Made by a program: the position numbers and the translations under genes. Below are positions 1-8,406 of a stretch of DNA of 54,034 bases, in pieces. Under the pieces are notes generated by a model. It saw nothing but the letters and a program-made list of their open reading frames with translations, was not told the DNA's origin and searched no databases. The stretch lies in assembly GCF_006861675.1 (NCBI RefSeq), contig NZ_SGJB01000020.1, forward strand, positions 1 to 54,034, given 5' to 3'. The first letter of the stretch is position 1; every line of letters begins with the position of its first letter. The DNA comes from Peptacetobacter hominis (GTDB taxonomy: Bacteria > Bacillota > Clostridia > Peptostreptococcales > Peptostreptococcaceae).

Positions 1-35
1 TTTACAACCACTATTTACTGATAACAAGAAAAAAT

Positions 36-82
36 GCTGTCGCAAAACGTTATAAAAAACGTTAATGCGACAGCACCTTTTT
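36..82. terminator. Bidirectional terminator after the TraX-like gene
   Basis: GCTGTCGC (36-43) pairs with GCGACAGC (67-74), extended inside by AACGTT (46-51 with 58-63). An A-run on the left and a T-run on the right give a U tract in either direction. It ends the leftward TraX-like gene and probably a rightward gene outside the window. Confidence 0.85.
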
Positions 83-85
83 GAT

Positions 86-868
86 TTATTTTATAAAGAT
101 TAAATATATACTTCTTAATATCCACAAATGTATAGGATATACGAAATAAAAAATCCATTTTGCAAAAGCATCATTTCGGCCTCTTTTTCCATTATAAAGT
201 AGTATAGGAAATAATGCAAATATCATAGCCCATTCGCTGTTAAAACATAGTGTAGAAAATAAATCTAATCCGGTTGCACCTGAAAAATAATTAAAAATTG
301 CTTTAATAAATATAAATACTGACCATATGATTACACCAACAGATATGTATTTTTTATTGCCATGGAATACATAGAATATAATTAATAAAGGAAGGAGATA
401 TATTCCACCTTCACAGAATAGTGAAAGAAACATAAATATTGCAGTAAATATTATCATAAAAATTTTCTTTGATGCAACTTTTTCTCGTCTGATTTTATCT
501 ATGCATATAAGTATGTATAGGAAAACAGCTAAAGTAAGGAAAATATTATTTCCAGATACTATAGAATAAAAAGTGAGTTTTCCAGTTAAAATATCAGTGT
601 TATTGAATATAAGATTTATAGCTATATTACCAGTAAGCATAATTACAGCAAATAAAAGAATTCTTTGAAAATAAGCGTTAATATTTCTGGTATTAAAGAA
701 TCCTTCTACAATAAAAAAGACAAACAGTGGAGCAACAAATCTAGGCAAAATAGAAATCCACTCCGGGCCTAAATTTAAATAAGTATGTATATGGTCAATA
801 ACCATAAAAATAAGAGCAAGCATTTTTAGAGAAAAAGCATCTGCTCCATATGAAAAAACTTTATTCAT
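86..868 (-). CDS. TraX family membrane protein
   Basis: A 260-residue polytopic membrane protein with about seven or eight hydrophobic helices. The N-terminal FMVIDHIH segment and the C-terminal FVYPIHLW segment are the conserved His/Asp-bearing ends typical of the TraX family, named after the F-plasmid pilin N-acetylase. Chromosomal Firmicute members stand alone and are best viewed as putative membrane acyltransferases with unknown substrate. The start follows an AGGAGG site about 6 nt upstream. It is monocistronic, between its own terminator and the terminator of the next leftward gene. No pilin or conjugation gene is nearby, so a role in pilin acetylation is not supported. Confidence 0.8.
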   Translation of the reverse strand: MNKVFSYGADAFSLKMLALIFMVIDHIHTYLNLGPEWISILPRFVAPLFVFFIVEGFFNTRNINAYFQRILLFAVIMLTGNIAINLIFNNTDILTGKLTFYSIVSGNNIFLTLAVFLYILICIDKIRREKVASKKIFMIIFTAIFMFLSLFCEGGIYLLPLLIIFYVFHGNKKYISVGVIIWSVFIFIKAIFNYFSGATGLDLFSTLCFNSEWAMIFALFPILLYNGKRGRNDAFAKWIFYFVYPIHLWILRSIYLIFIK

Positions 869-961
869 AAAAATCCTCCTATTTCAATTTAATACAGTCT
901 AATTATAGTTACATAAAATAAAAAAACAGGGGGGATAAATCTAAAGATATATTAAAGATAA

Positions 962-997
962 ATAAAATCCTATCAAAATTATGATAGGATTTCTATT
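962..997 (-). terminator. Terminator of the leftward MATE gene
   Basis: AAATCCTATCA (965-975) and TGATAGGATTT (982-992) form an 11-bp stem with a 6-nt loop. Read leftward it is followed by a U-rich stretch. It lies 11 bases past the stop codon of the MATE exporter. Confidence 0.8.
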
Positions 998-1002
998 TTA
1001 TA

Positions 1003-2382
1003 TTATCTTTTAATTATTTTTTTATATAGTATTACAGATATAAAAGCTGCAATTAATTCTGCAATAGGGAATGTAATCCATATTCCATTAAGTCCCATAA
1101 ATCTAACAAATATTAATGAAAGAACAACTATTACGATAAGCTGTCTTGTGATAGATATTGACAGTGAATACATACCTTTACCTAAAGCTTCAAAAACGCC
1201 ACACATAGTTATTCCAATGAAAGAGAATGCAAACCCAAGAGATAGTATTCTAAGCCCTGATACACCAAATCCAAGAAGTTCTTCAGATGCATTGAACATA
1301 GAAAGAAGAGTTTCAGGAATTGCACAGAAAAGAATAGTTCCTCCAATAAGTATTATTGCAGAGAATACAAGTGATGCCTTTATAGTTCCTACAACTCTAT
1401 CATGTAAATCTGCACCATAATTATAACTTACAATAGGTCTCATTCCCTGTATCATACCTGTTACAGGCATATTTACAAAAGTCTGTAGTTTGTAATATAT
1501 ACCGAAGAAAGCTATTCCTGCAGTTGATACAGATGCAAGGATTCTATTCATTACAGATACAAGAATTGATGGCATACAAATCATCATTCCTGAAGGTATC
1601 GCAATTTTGTATAAATCTGTAATAAGTTTTAAATTAGGTTTAAGATGTCTTTTGTGTATTTTTATAGGAGATTTTTTTATAAAAAGTGTTACAGCAAGTG
1701 TTGCTGCTGAAAACTGACCTATAATAGTTGCTATGGCAGCTCCAGAAACTCCAAGCTTCGGCATGCCGAAAAGACCGAATATAAGTATTGGATCGAGAAT
1801 AATATTTATAATTGCACCAAATCCCTGAAGAAACATAGGAATTACCATGTTGCCGTTAGATTGGAATATTTTTTCACATAGAACATGAAAAAGCGAACCA
1901 AAAGTAAGTGTTATAACTATAGATCCATATTGAACTGCATAATTCATAACCTGTGGATCATTGGTAAATATAGAGAAAAAAGGTCTAAGCCCAAAAGTTC
2001 CAAGAAGGACGAATATTAAAGCATGGCATATTGTAAGAATAACACCCTGTCCGGCATAATAATCTGCTTTTTCCATATTTCCAGATCCCATATTCATAGC
2101 TATATTTGCATTTACAGCAACACCAAGTCCAACAGAAAATGCAAGAGATAAATTCTGAAGAGGAAATGCTATACTAACAGCAGTAAGAGCATCCTGACTT
2201 ATCTGGGCAACGAATATACTGTCTACAATATTATAAAGAGATTGTATAAGCATTGATATCATCGGCGGTAATGCCATAGATAATAGAAGTGGGACAATTT
2301 TTCTATCTGTCATAGGATTAAAATCTGATATAGTTTCATTTGTTACACTTTTGTTTAAAGTAATTGTACTGTTGTTTTCCAT
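1003..2382 (-). CDS. MATE family multidrug/cation antiporter
   Basis: This 459-residue protein has about 12 membrane helices and the usual MATE length. Helix 1 begins PLLLSMALPPMISMLIQSLY and is followed by NIVDSIFVAQ, the typical N-terminal MATE pattern. An internally repeated second half contains MNRILASVSTAGIAFFGIYYK. Family members export cationic drugs or metabolites in exchange for Na+ or H+. A 26-residue cytoplasmic N-terminal extension precedes helix 1. Translation starts behind GGAGG. The gene has its own promoter (2516-2544) and a long 5' leader holding a strong hairpin, so expression may be set by conditional termination. The substrate cannot be told from sequence. Confidence 0.9.
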   Translation of the reverse strand: MENNSTITLNKSVTNETISDFNPMTDRKIVPLLLSMALPPMISMLIQSLYNIVDSIFVAQISQDALTAVSIAFPLQNLSLAFSVGLGVAVNANIAMNMGSGNMEKADYYAGQGVILTICHALIFVLLGTFGLRPFFSIFTNDPQVMNYAVQYGSIVITLTFGSLFHVLCEKIFQSNGNMVIPMFLQGFGAIINIILDPILIFGLFGMPKLGVSGAAIATIIGQFSAATLAVTLFIKKSPIKIHKRHLKPNLKLITDLYKIAIPSGMMICMPSILVSVMNRILASVSTAGIAFFGIYYKLQTFVNMPVTGMIQGMRPIVSYNYGADLHDRVVGTIKASLVFSAIILIGGTILFCAIPETLLSMFNASEELLGFGVSGLRILSLGFAFSFIGITMCGVFEALGKGMYSLSISITRQLIVIVVLSLIFVRFMGLNGIWITFPIAELIAAFISVILYKKIIKR

Positions 2383-2424
2383 TAAATACCTCCATAATTC
2401 TATAATATTAAGATAAAAAATAAA

Positions 2425-2474
2425 GGCTATAGATTTTAGTCTGTTTATTCTCAGAAACAGAAAAATCTATAGCC
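2425..2474 (-). promoter_or_regulatory. Leader hairpin/attenuator before the MATE gene
   Basis: GGCTATAGATTTT (2425-2437) pairs perfectly with AAAATCTATAGCC (2462-2474), and CTGTTT/AAACAG (2441-2446 with 2455-2460) extends the stem. In the leftward transcript it is followed at once by a U-rich tract, then the ribosome site and ATG. A terminator-like hairpin between promoter and start codon suggests transcription attenuation. No match to a riboswitch class that I know was recognised. Confidence 0.7.
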
Positions 2475-2515
2475 CTAAACGGCAAATATATTATTATTTT
2501 GAAATCACCTTAAAT

Positions 2516-2544
2516 ATTCTATAATAATATATTTCTTAAGTCAA
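2516..2544 (-). promoter_or_regulatory. Promoter of the MATE gene
   Basis: On the minus strand TTGACT (2544-2539), a 17-bp spacer and TAGAAT (2521-2516) form a good sigma-A promoter. The start would fall near 2509, leaving a leader of about 125 nt that contains the hairpin at 2425-2474. Confidence 0.65.
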
Positions 2545-2585
2545 GTAATTTATAAAAATAATATATATTATACTAAGTTATATAA

Positions 2586-2742
2586 TTGACAGCAACAGGA
2601 AAATGATTTATCATATTAATATATCAAAAATATTTGATATGATATATGCAAGTAAAGTATTTAATAGAGCAGTCTAATATATTCTATAAAACAGTAAATT
2701 AGTCTGTTTTTATTTGTACTACACATCGAAAAAATTTGATAT
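2586..2742 (+). promoter_or_regulatory. Promoter and two matching palindromes before the CobW gene
   Basis: TTGACA (2586-2591), 17 bp, TATCAT (2609-2614) form a promoter. A perfect palindrome ATATCAAA-AATA-TTTGATAT (2621-2640) sits on the predicted start. A second site at 2723-2742 matches it in 17 of 20 positions and ends just before the ribosome site. This layout suits a repressor binding two operators. The regulator is not identified. The divergent MATE promoter lies about 40 bp away. Confidence 0.55.
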
Positions 2743-2759
2743 GAAAAGAGGATATATTC

Positions 2760-3701
2760 ATGGAAGAATGCAAAAAGACAAAACTTTATGTACTTACAGG
2801 ATTTCTGGGTTCGGGAAAAACCACAGTTCTTCTTGAGCTTATAAAAAAACTTAGTGGAAAAAGAATCGGAGTTATACAGAATGAATTTGGAAAGCTTGGA
2901 ATAGATGGTGCTATTCTAAAGAATGATGATATTGAAATGATGGAAATAAATAGAGGTTCTATATTCTGTTCCTGCTTAAAACTTTCTTTTGTACAGGCTC
3001 TTGCAGAAATGTCAAAAAAAGATTTCGATTATCTTTTTGTTGAAAGTTCAGGACTTGGAGACCCATCAAATGTAGATGAGATAATGAAGGCTGTTGAAGC
3101 TATAGCAGGTGATAAATATGAATTCAGTGGAGTAGTATGCCTTGTGGATGCAATTAATTTTATAGAACAATTGAATGATCTTGAAACAGTAAATAGACAG
3201 CTTAAACATTGTCATTTAGCTGTTATAACTAAATCAGATCTTGTGAATAAAGAAAGAGTAGAAAATTTAAAAAATGAAATACGAAAAATAAATCCTATTT
3301 GTAAAATAGAACTAAGCAACATGGGAATATTTGATTATTCTTTTCTAAAAGAAGATCTAATGGAGTACCAATGGGCAGAAAGTGAAGATACCACAAATTC
3401 AGAAGAGACAAAGCCAAAAACTTTATTTATGGAAGTGGATTATGCTGTTGAAGAAGAAAAACTTATAGAATTTCTAAAAGATGTAATTCCAGAGTTATAT
3501 AGAGTCAAAGGTTTTATCGAAATAGAGGGAAAAGGCCTTTGTCAGCTTGATGTAGTGGGGGAGAAAATAGATATAAAATCTTCACGGGACAATAAAGAAT
3601 CTAAGGTAGTATTTATATCAAAGGTAGGACCTGCAGTTATAAAATCTTTATTTAGTGCATGGGAAAAACATATAGGAAAGAAAATGAAACTTAAAAATTA
3701 G
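2760..3701 (+). CDS. CobW/G3E-family metal-chaperone GTPase
   Basis: This 313-residue protein starts with a P-loop (GFLGSGKTTVL, residues about 14-24) followed by the switch motif ESSGLGDPSNV and the TKSD base-recognition motif. These place it in the CobW/UreG/HypB SIMIBI class. The family motif C-x-C-C before the first switch appears here as FCSC (S-I-F-C-S-C), which keeps a C-x-C metal ligand pair. A short C-terminal domain follows an acidic linker near residue 205. G3E GTPases deliver zinc, cobalt, nickel or other metals to target enzymes. It is 13 bases upstream of a small thioredoxin-like gene, so the two are co-transcribed. The client and the metal are unknown. Confidence 0.85.
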   Translation: MEECKKTKLYVLTGFLGSGKTTVLLELIKKLSGKRIGVIQNEFGKLGIDGAILKNDDIEMMEINRGSIFCSCLKLSFVQALAEMSKKDFDYLFVESSGLGDPSNVDEIMKAVEAIAGDKYEFSGVVCLVDAINFIEQLNDLETVNRQLKHCHLAVITKSDLVNKERVENLKNEIRKINPICKIELSNMGIFDYSFLKEDLMEYQWAESEDTTNSEETKPKTLFMEVDYAVEEEKLIEFLKDVIPELYRVKGFIEIEGKGLCQLDVVGEKIDIKSSRDNKESKVVFISKVGPAVIKSLFSAWEKHIGKKMKLKN

Positions 3702-3714
3702 GAGGAAGCATATT

Positions 3715-3948
3715 ATGAATATAAAAGTTATCGGAACTGGATGCGATAAGTGTGATACTCTTTATGAAAATGTCTTAATAGTCCTTAATGAGCTTGATAT
3801 GGATGCTGAAGTGGAAAAAGTTGAGGACCTGGTAGAAATAGTTAAGCTTGGTGTAATGTCATCACCATCTCTTATGATAGATGGTAAACTTGTTGCATCT
3901 GGTAGAGTTGCCAAAAAAGATGAACTAAAAAAAATTCTCAGTAAGTAA
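3715..3948 (+). CDS. Small thioredoxin-like redox protein
   Basis: A 77-residue single-domain protein of the small thioredoxin/glutaredoxin type often called redox-active disulfide protein 2. The active site is C10-D-K-C13 (GTGCDKC) after the first strand. The cis-proline region is SSPSLMIDG. A ribosome site (GGAGG) lies in the 13-base gap after the CobW gene, so they form one operon. Such proteins are commonly next to metal or metalloid permeases and GTPases. Inference: it keeps a thiol ligand of the metal chaperone, or its client, reduced. Confidence 0.8.
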   Translation: MNIKVIGTGCDKCDTLYENVLIVLNELDMDAEVEKVEDLVEIVKLGVMSSPSLMIDGKLVASGRVAKKDELKKILSK

Positions 3949-3957
3949 TAAATAAAA

Positions 3958-3998
3958 AACGGCCACTTGGAAATATTATTTTCAGTGGTCGCTTTTTA
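3958..3998 (+). terminator. Terminator of the CobW-thioredoxin operon
   Basis: CGGCCACT (3960-3967) pairs with AGTGGTCG (3984-3991) with one G-U pair, followed by a T-rich run. It lies just after the stop codon of the thioredoxin-like gene. Confidence 0.75.
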
Positions 3999-4049
3999 TT
4001 TGTATTATATGTCGGACAACCGACCGACAAAGGGTAAAAATAAAAAGAA

Positions 4050-5117
4050 CTATAAAAGAGAAGTAAGTTCATCCATAACTTCTTTGACAGTAGATATTCT
4101 GTCTATTTTATATGTATCGGCACCACAGAATATAAGTGCATTGTCAACATCGCCCTTTACAGCATTTATAAGTGCCTGAGATATACAATAAGGAGTCTCA
4201 GCTGGGTTACATGGTATTAAACAGTTGTAACATTTTTTTATTTCCGGTCTTTTTGCTTTAACTGATTTTATAAAATCGTTCTGTATAGCTCTACCAGGCA
4301 TTCCTACTGGACTTACAACTATATCTATATCGTCTTTTGACGAATTTACATACATATTTTTAAAGTTTATATGTGCATCACATTCTTCAGTTGCAACAAA
4401 TCTGCTTCCTATCTGTACACCTGAAGCTCCCATATCCATATATTTTTTAACAGTTTCAGCATCTGATATACCTCCCGCAGCTATAACAGGTATTTCCACA
4501 CCGAAATTTTCTCCATATTCTTTGGCAACTTCTATAATTCCTTTAAACTCTTTATCATAATCAAAACTATCAGCATTCTTTGCCTTTTCTTCTGAGAAAC
4601 CGAGATGTCCACCGGCTTTAGGACCTTCGACAACAATCATATCAGCAGTCCTTTTATCTTTTCGTGCCCACATTTTTAGAATAACTTTGGCAGCTTTTAC
4701 TGTTGAAACAATAGGAGCTATTTTCACATCTGAACCCTTAACAAGAGAAGGAAGTTTTGTAGGAAGTCCAGCCCCTGAAATTATAAGATCAACACCACTT
4801 TCTACTGCCTTTTTTACGAATATATCATAATTATTCATGGCAACCATGTAATTTATACCTATTACACCATTTCCTGAAGCTATTTCCTTTGCCTTTTTTA
4901 TATGTTTTTCTACAGCTCTAAGATTTGCTTCAAGAGTATTTGTTTCAAAGTCCGGCTCATCGTATCCGATCTGGACCCCGGATATAACCCCGACTCCACC
5001 GTTTAAAGCAACATATCCCGCAAGTGAAGATCTTGATATTCCTACACCCATACCACCTTGTATGATAGGTTTTTCAGCTATTAAATTAGATATTTTTAAA
5101 TTTTTGATAGTAATCAC
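4050..5117 (-). CDS. Nitronate monooxygenase/FabK-like FMN enzyme
   Basis: A TIM-barrel flavoprotein of about 355 residues in the nitronate monooxygenase/2-nitropropane dioxygenase family. Visible motifs are PIIQGGMGVGIS near the N-terminus, VEGPKAGGHLG for the flavin phosphate, and VIAAGGIS with GASGVQIGSRF near the second phosphate loop. A late KCYNCLIPCNP segment with three cysteines is usual in the clostridial subgroup. Members oxidise propionate 3-nitronate or act as enoyl-ACP reductase; the local context does not decide. The start is uncertain: a GTG at 5117 sits very close to GGAGAG, so initiation may be a few codons inside. It lies alone after the thrCB terminator. Confidence 0.85.
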   Translation of the reverse strand: MITIKNLKISNLIAEKPIIQGGMGVGISRSSLAGYVALNGGVGVISGVQIGYDEPDFETNTLEANLRAVEKHIKKAKEIASGNGVIGINYMVAMNNYDIFVKKAVESGVDLIISGAGLPTKLPSLVKGSDVKIAPIVSTVKAAKVILKMWARKDKRTADMIVVEGPKAGGHLGFSEEKAKNADSFDYDKEFKGIIEVAKEYGENFGVEIPVIAAGGISDAETVKKYMDMGASGVQIGSRFVATEECDAHINFKNMYVNSSKDDIDIVVSPVGMPGRAIQNDFIKSVKAKRPEIKKCYNCLIPCNPAETPYCISQALINAVKGDVDNALIFCGADTYKIDRISTVKEVMDELTSLL

Positions 5118-5130
5118 TCTCCAGTACTAA

Positions 5131-5171
5131 AAAATAGGACCAGATAAAAAATAAAATAATACCTGGTCCTA
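5131..5171 (-). terminator. Terminator of the thrC-thrB operon
   Basis: TAGGACCAG (5135-5143) and CTGGTCCTA (5163-5171) form a 9-bp stem. In the leftward direction it is followed by six U. It separates thrB from the nitronate monooxygenase-like gene. Confidence 0.85.
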
Positions 5172-5204
5172 ATATTATACTATAAATTTCTATTAAATAA
5201 TAGA

Positions 5205-6104
5205 CTATTCTAAAATATTTAATTGAGCTCCTTTTTTATCACACTGTAACACTTTTGCATGCCATTTATATTGTAGATTTACTAAGTTTGGCTCAATATC
5301 ATCAATGAAATTATTTAAACTACCAGAAATAACAGTCATAACTGTAGGTCCTGCTCCACTTAAAAATACTCCATGAGCTCCATAAGAATATGCAATATCA
5401 ACAACTGTTTCAAATTCAGGAATCAGTGTACTTCTATAAGGTTGATGAAGCCTATCGTCACAGGCATATTTTAGAAGTTCAGTATTTCCGGAAGATAAAG
5501 ACGAAATCAGCATGGCGGCTCTTGATATATTAAATACAGCATCTTTATAACTGATTGAATCAGGAAGAACAGAACGTGCTTTTTCAGTGGATAATCTAAA
5601 ATCTGGAATCAAGGCACAGAATTTTATATCTTCAGAAATATCTACTATGTCCATAGAAAGTTCTCCAATATTGTTACATAGAGCAATAGTCATATTACCA
5701 AATAGAGCAGGGGCAACATTATCGGGATGTCCCTCTATTTCAGTTGCAATTCTCAAAAGTGCATCTTTTTTAAGACCAATACCTGAAAAATGATTGGCTG
5801 CAATAATACCAGCTACTATACATGCAGCACTGCTTCCTAAACCTCTTGAGACAGGAATATCAGATTCAAATTTAATCCTGTATCCAGACGGAACAAAATC
5901 TGGAGCTTCATTTTTAAAAAAGTATGCCATTGATTTCGCAACCAGGTTTTTATCATTTTTAAATTTATCTTCACAACCTTCAAATTCAAAACCTTCTTCT
6001 ATTTCTTCAATATAAAAAGTATTATAAAGTGAAAGAGCCACTCCAAGGCAGTCAAATCCTGGTCCTACATTTGCACTTGTTGCCGGAACCACTATTTTTA
6101 TCAT
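5205..6104 (-). CDS. thrB: Homoserine kinase
   Basis: A 299-residue GHMP-family kinase that phosphorylates L-homoserine to O-phosphohomoserine, the substrate of the adjacent threonine synthase. The N-terminal VPATSANVGPGFDCLG motif and the ATP-binding loop PVSRGLGSSAACIVAG (about residues 84-99) are diagnostic. A third GHMP motif, GVFLSGAGPTVM, lies near residue 250. Its start codon overlaps the thrC stop codon in ATGA, so the two are translationally coupled and share the upstream T-box. Length is normal for the family. Confidence 0.96.
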   Translation of the reverse strand: MIKIVVPATSANVGPGFDCLGVALSLYNTFYIEEIEEGFEFEGCEDKFKNDKNLVAKSMAYFFKNEAPDFVPSGYRIKFESDIPVSRGLGSSAACIVAGIIAANHFSGIGLKKDALLRIATEIEGHPDNVAPALFGNMTIALCNNIGELSMDIVDISEDIKFCALIPDFRLSTEKARSVLPDSISYKDAVFNISRAAMLISSLSSGNTELLKYACDDRLHQPYRSTLIPEFETVVDIAYSYGAHGVFLSGAGPTVMTVISGSLNNFIDDIEPNLVNLQYKWHAKVLQCDKKGAQLNILE

Positions 6105-7600
6105 ATTAGATCACCACCATTTCGAATATCTAAGAATTTAGAAACCGCATCTTTTATATTATGTTTTGAATAAATATCTTTATGTATGATGTCTGCAGTT
6201 TTAAGTTTCTGTATAGATTCAGGAATTTCAGAATTAGATATTTTTGAAATTAAATCTATATCATCAAATTCATTTTTAGAAGGATTATATCCAAGAGCTG
6301 AAACTACACTGGATGCAAATTTATATGGACTTGCAGTACTTAAAATTATAGCTTTTGTATCATCGTTTGAATTTTTTATATACTTCTGATAACAGCTATA
6401 AGCAACAGCAGTATGTGTATCTATAACATATCCATATTTAGCATATACATCATAAATGGATTTTTTTACATCAGAACTATCAGCGTATTCAGCTTTAAAG
6501 CAATTAAGTTTCTTTTGTATATATTCAGGAATACTATATTTACCATTAGAGTATAAACTATTGATTAAATCAGATACTTTTTCACTATCTCCATCATATA
6601 TATCAAATAGAAGCCTTTCGAGATTGCTTGATATAAGAATATCCATGGAAGGAGATTCTGTAAGTATAAGGTCTCTGTTTTTATCATATATACCTGTATT
6701 AAAAAAATCATACAATACATTGTTATCATTGGAAGCACAAATAAGTTTATTTATTGGAAGTCCCATTTTCTTTGCATAGTATCCTGCAAGTATATCACCG
6801 AAATTCCCTGTAGGAACAACAAAATTTATTTTTTCTCCACAATTTATAATATTTTTTCTAAGCAGTTCAGCATAAGAATAAATATAATAGATAATCTGGG
6901 GAAGCAGTCTTCCAAGATTTATTGAATTTGCCGAAGATAAATATGTTCCTGACGAATTAAGATATTTGTTATAATTCCGATCAGAAAAGATAGTTTTTAC
7001 TGCATTCTGAGCATCATCAAAGTTACCATATATACCAGATACATAAACATTGTTTCCTGTCTGAGTTCTCATCTGAAGTTTTTGAATTTCGCTAACTCCA
7101 TTTTCCGGAAAAAAAACGGCAATCTTTATTCCATCAATATTTTTAAACCCTTCAAGAGCAGCTTTTCCAGTGTCACCAGAAGTGGCTGTCAATATTGCTA
7201 TATCAGATGAAAATTTACATGTTTCTTTTGATTGATTCATAAAATGTGGCATAATAGTAAGCGCCATATCCTTAAATGCAAGTGTTGGACCATGAAATAA
7301 TTCCAAAAATGATATATCATTAAAATTCCTGACTTCAACGCAATTTGTGCAATTGAAATTATTTTTATATGCATTTATTGCACAATTATGTATTTCAGTT
7401 TCTGTAAATTCAGGTATAAAATATTTTAAAATAAAAGTGGAAAGATCTGTATAATTCATTTCTTTTATATCATTAAGACTGTTATATATATCAGGATATT
7501 CTATAGGAACAAATAATCCGCCATCCTCTGAAAGACCTTTTAGAATAGCCTCTGATGCATTTATTGATATCTTATTATTTCTTGTACTTGTATACTTCAT
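6101..7600 (-). CDS. thrC: Threonine synthase
   Basis: A 499-residue PLP enzyme that turns O-phosphohomoserine into threonine and phosphate. The Schiff-base lysine sits in FHGPTLAFKDMAL near residue 115. The glycine-rich phosphate loop is PTGNFGDILAGYYAKKMG. The N-terminal KYTSTRNN...ISEA-like start and the length fit the longer, two-domain microbial type. It is the first gene of a thrC-thrB operon, with a strong AGGAGG site and a threonine T-box leader directly upstream. The TGA at its end is a normal stop overlapping the thrB ATG, not a Sec codon. Confidence 0.95.
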   Translation of the reverse strand: MKYTSTRNNKISINASEAILKGLSEDGGLFVPIEYPDIYNSLNDIKEMNYTDLSTFILKYFIPEFTETEIHNCAINAYKNNFNCTNCVEVRNFNDISFLELFHGPTLAFKDMALTIMPHFMNQSKETCKFSSDIAILTATSGDTGKAALEGFKNIDGIKIAVFFPENGVSEIQKLQMRTQTGNNVYVSGIYGNFDDAQNAVKTIFSDRNYNKYLNSSGTYLSSANSINLGRLLPQIIYYIYSYAELLRKNIINCGEKINFVVPTGNFGDILAGYYAKKMGLPINKLICASNDNNVLYDFFNTGIYDKNRDLILTESPSMDILISSNLERLLFDIYDGDSEKVSDLINSLYSNGKYSIPEYIQKKLNCFKAEYADSSDVKKSIYDVYAKYGYVIDTHTAVAYSCYQKYIKNSNDDTKAIILSTASPYKFASSVVSALGYNPSKNEFDDIDLISKISNSEIPESIQKLKTADIIHKDIYSKHNIKDAVSKFLDIRNGGDLI

Positions 7601-7631
7601 GTCAATTCCTCCTAATCAAGAAAATAAAAAA

Positions 7632-7870
7632 ATCCCGTCCCTAAAAAGGGACGAGATGAATAATCCCGCGGTTCCACCCAGATTGATTAGAAATCCACTC
7701 AAAGCTTTAACGCAGCTATACGTCACATCTTACTAAAATCTATAGATAACTTCAGATAGAAGCTCATGAGCAGTCTTCAATTACTCTAATAAAGGAATGC
7801 TTTCAGCCGGTGGCAAACCATCTCTGTTTATCGAATATAATTTACTCCTCTCAATCAAAGCTTTTTTGAT
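7632..7870 (-). ncRNA. T-box riboswitch controlling thrCB
   Basis: The leftward leader contains the exact T-box core GGGTGGAACCGCGG (7679 to 7666), followed by a terminator stem (7632-7641 with 7648-7657, one wobble) and seven U. Upstream lie Stem I-type elements such as GAGAGGAGTA and CAGAGATGG. The likely specifier is ACU (Thr) at 7774-7772, followed by G, in the GAAGACTGCTC stretch; this fits the threonine genes it controls. Uncharged tRNA-Thr would stabilise the antiterminator and allow thrCB transcription. The T-box call is firm; the exact specifier position is inferred by eye. Confidence 0.93.
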
Positions 7871-8206
7871 ATTGTATATATAATAATTGAGGATATAAAT
7901 AAAGTCAATATTTTTTTCTAAAAATTTAATAAATTGAATAAAAAGAATAATATCATGTCGAATAATAATAGTAGAGTAGTGTGTATGTATGTAATATGTA
8001 CATATAAAGAAAAAGAGTTAAATTTTATAAAATAATTTAAATTAAGTGTGAATAAATATTAAAAAATAATACAAAAATGTTAAAATTGAAAATAAAAACT
8101 AGAATAAATATAAAAATAGTGTTATAATAATAAAAAATTCTTAAATGGATTAATTATATTAGACATAATACTAAAAGACATAATATTAGAAAGAAGGCGA
8201 GAAATT
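7871..8206. other. AT-rich intergenic stretch with the promoter of a small gene
   Basis: No gene is seen in these 336 bases. An extended -10 (TG-T-TATAAT, 8120-8128) faces right toward the 28-residue peptide gene. A near-direct repeat built on AGACATAATA occurs twice, about 17 bp apart, shortly before its ribosome site. The leftward promoter for the thr leader must lie near 7870-7910 but no strong match stands out. Confidence 0.4.
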
Positions 8207-8293
8207 ATGCTTATATTAGGAATAGCTGGGAGTGTACTTGTTGTGTTAAGTGCTCTTACAATTGTATCAAGTATGGCTGAAGATATGAAATAG
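8207..8293 (+). CDS. Putative 28-residue membrane peptide
   Basis: An ATG-TAG frame of 28 codons preceded by AGAAGGCGAG at good spacing and by an extended -10 promoter, and followed directly by a strong terminator (8314-8350). The peptide is almost wholly hydrophobic (MLILGIAGSVLVVLSALTIV) with a short acidic/basic tail (SSMAEDMK), so it would form one membrane helix. Promoter, ribosome site, frame and terminator together argue for a real small gene rather than chance. Function is unknown. A toxin or a membrane-protein regulator are both possible. Confidence 0.6.
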   Translation: MLILGIAGSVLVVLSALTIVSSMAEDMK

Positions 8294-8313
8294 AATAAAA
8301 TTAAAATATAAAT

Positions 8314-8350
8314 AAAATAGACTGGAGTTTTATACTTCAGTCTATTTTAT
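8314..8350 (+). terminator. Terminator of the 28-residue peptide gene
   Basis: AAAATAGACTGGAGT (8314-8328) pairs with ACTTCAGTCTATTTT (8334-8348) with a short loop and T-rich tail. Confidence 0.85.
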
Positions 8351-8365
8351 TTATATTACTATAAG

Positions 8366-8401
8366 AAAAAGAGCAGTATACTGGATTTTACTGCTCTTTT
8401 T
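8366..8401. terminator. Terminator of typA, usable on both strands
   Basis: AAAAAGAGCAGTA (8366-8378) and TACTGCTCTTTTT (8389-8401) form a 13-bp stem ending in A/T runs. It ends the leftward typA transcript just past its stop codon. Confidence 0.85.
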
Positions 8402-8406
8402 CTTTA

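Noticed and set aside
6101..6104. Sec readthrough of the thrC TGA
   Set aside because: The TGA overlaps the thrB start as ATGA, no Cys-like context exists, and readthrough meets further stops at once.
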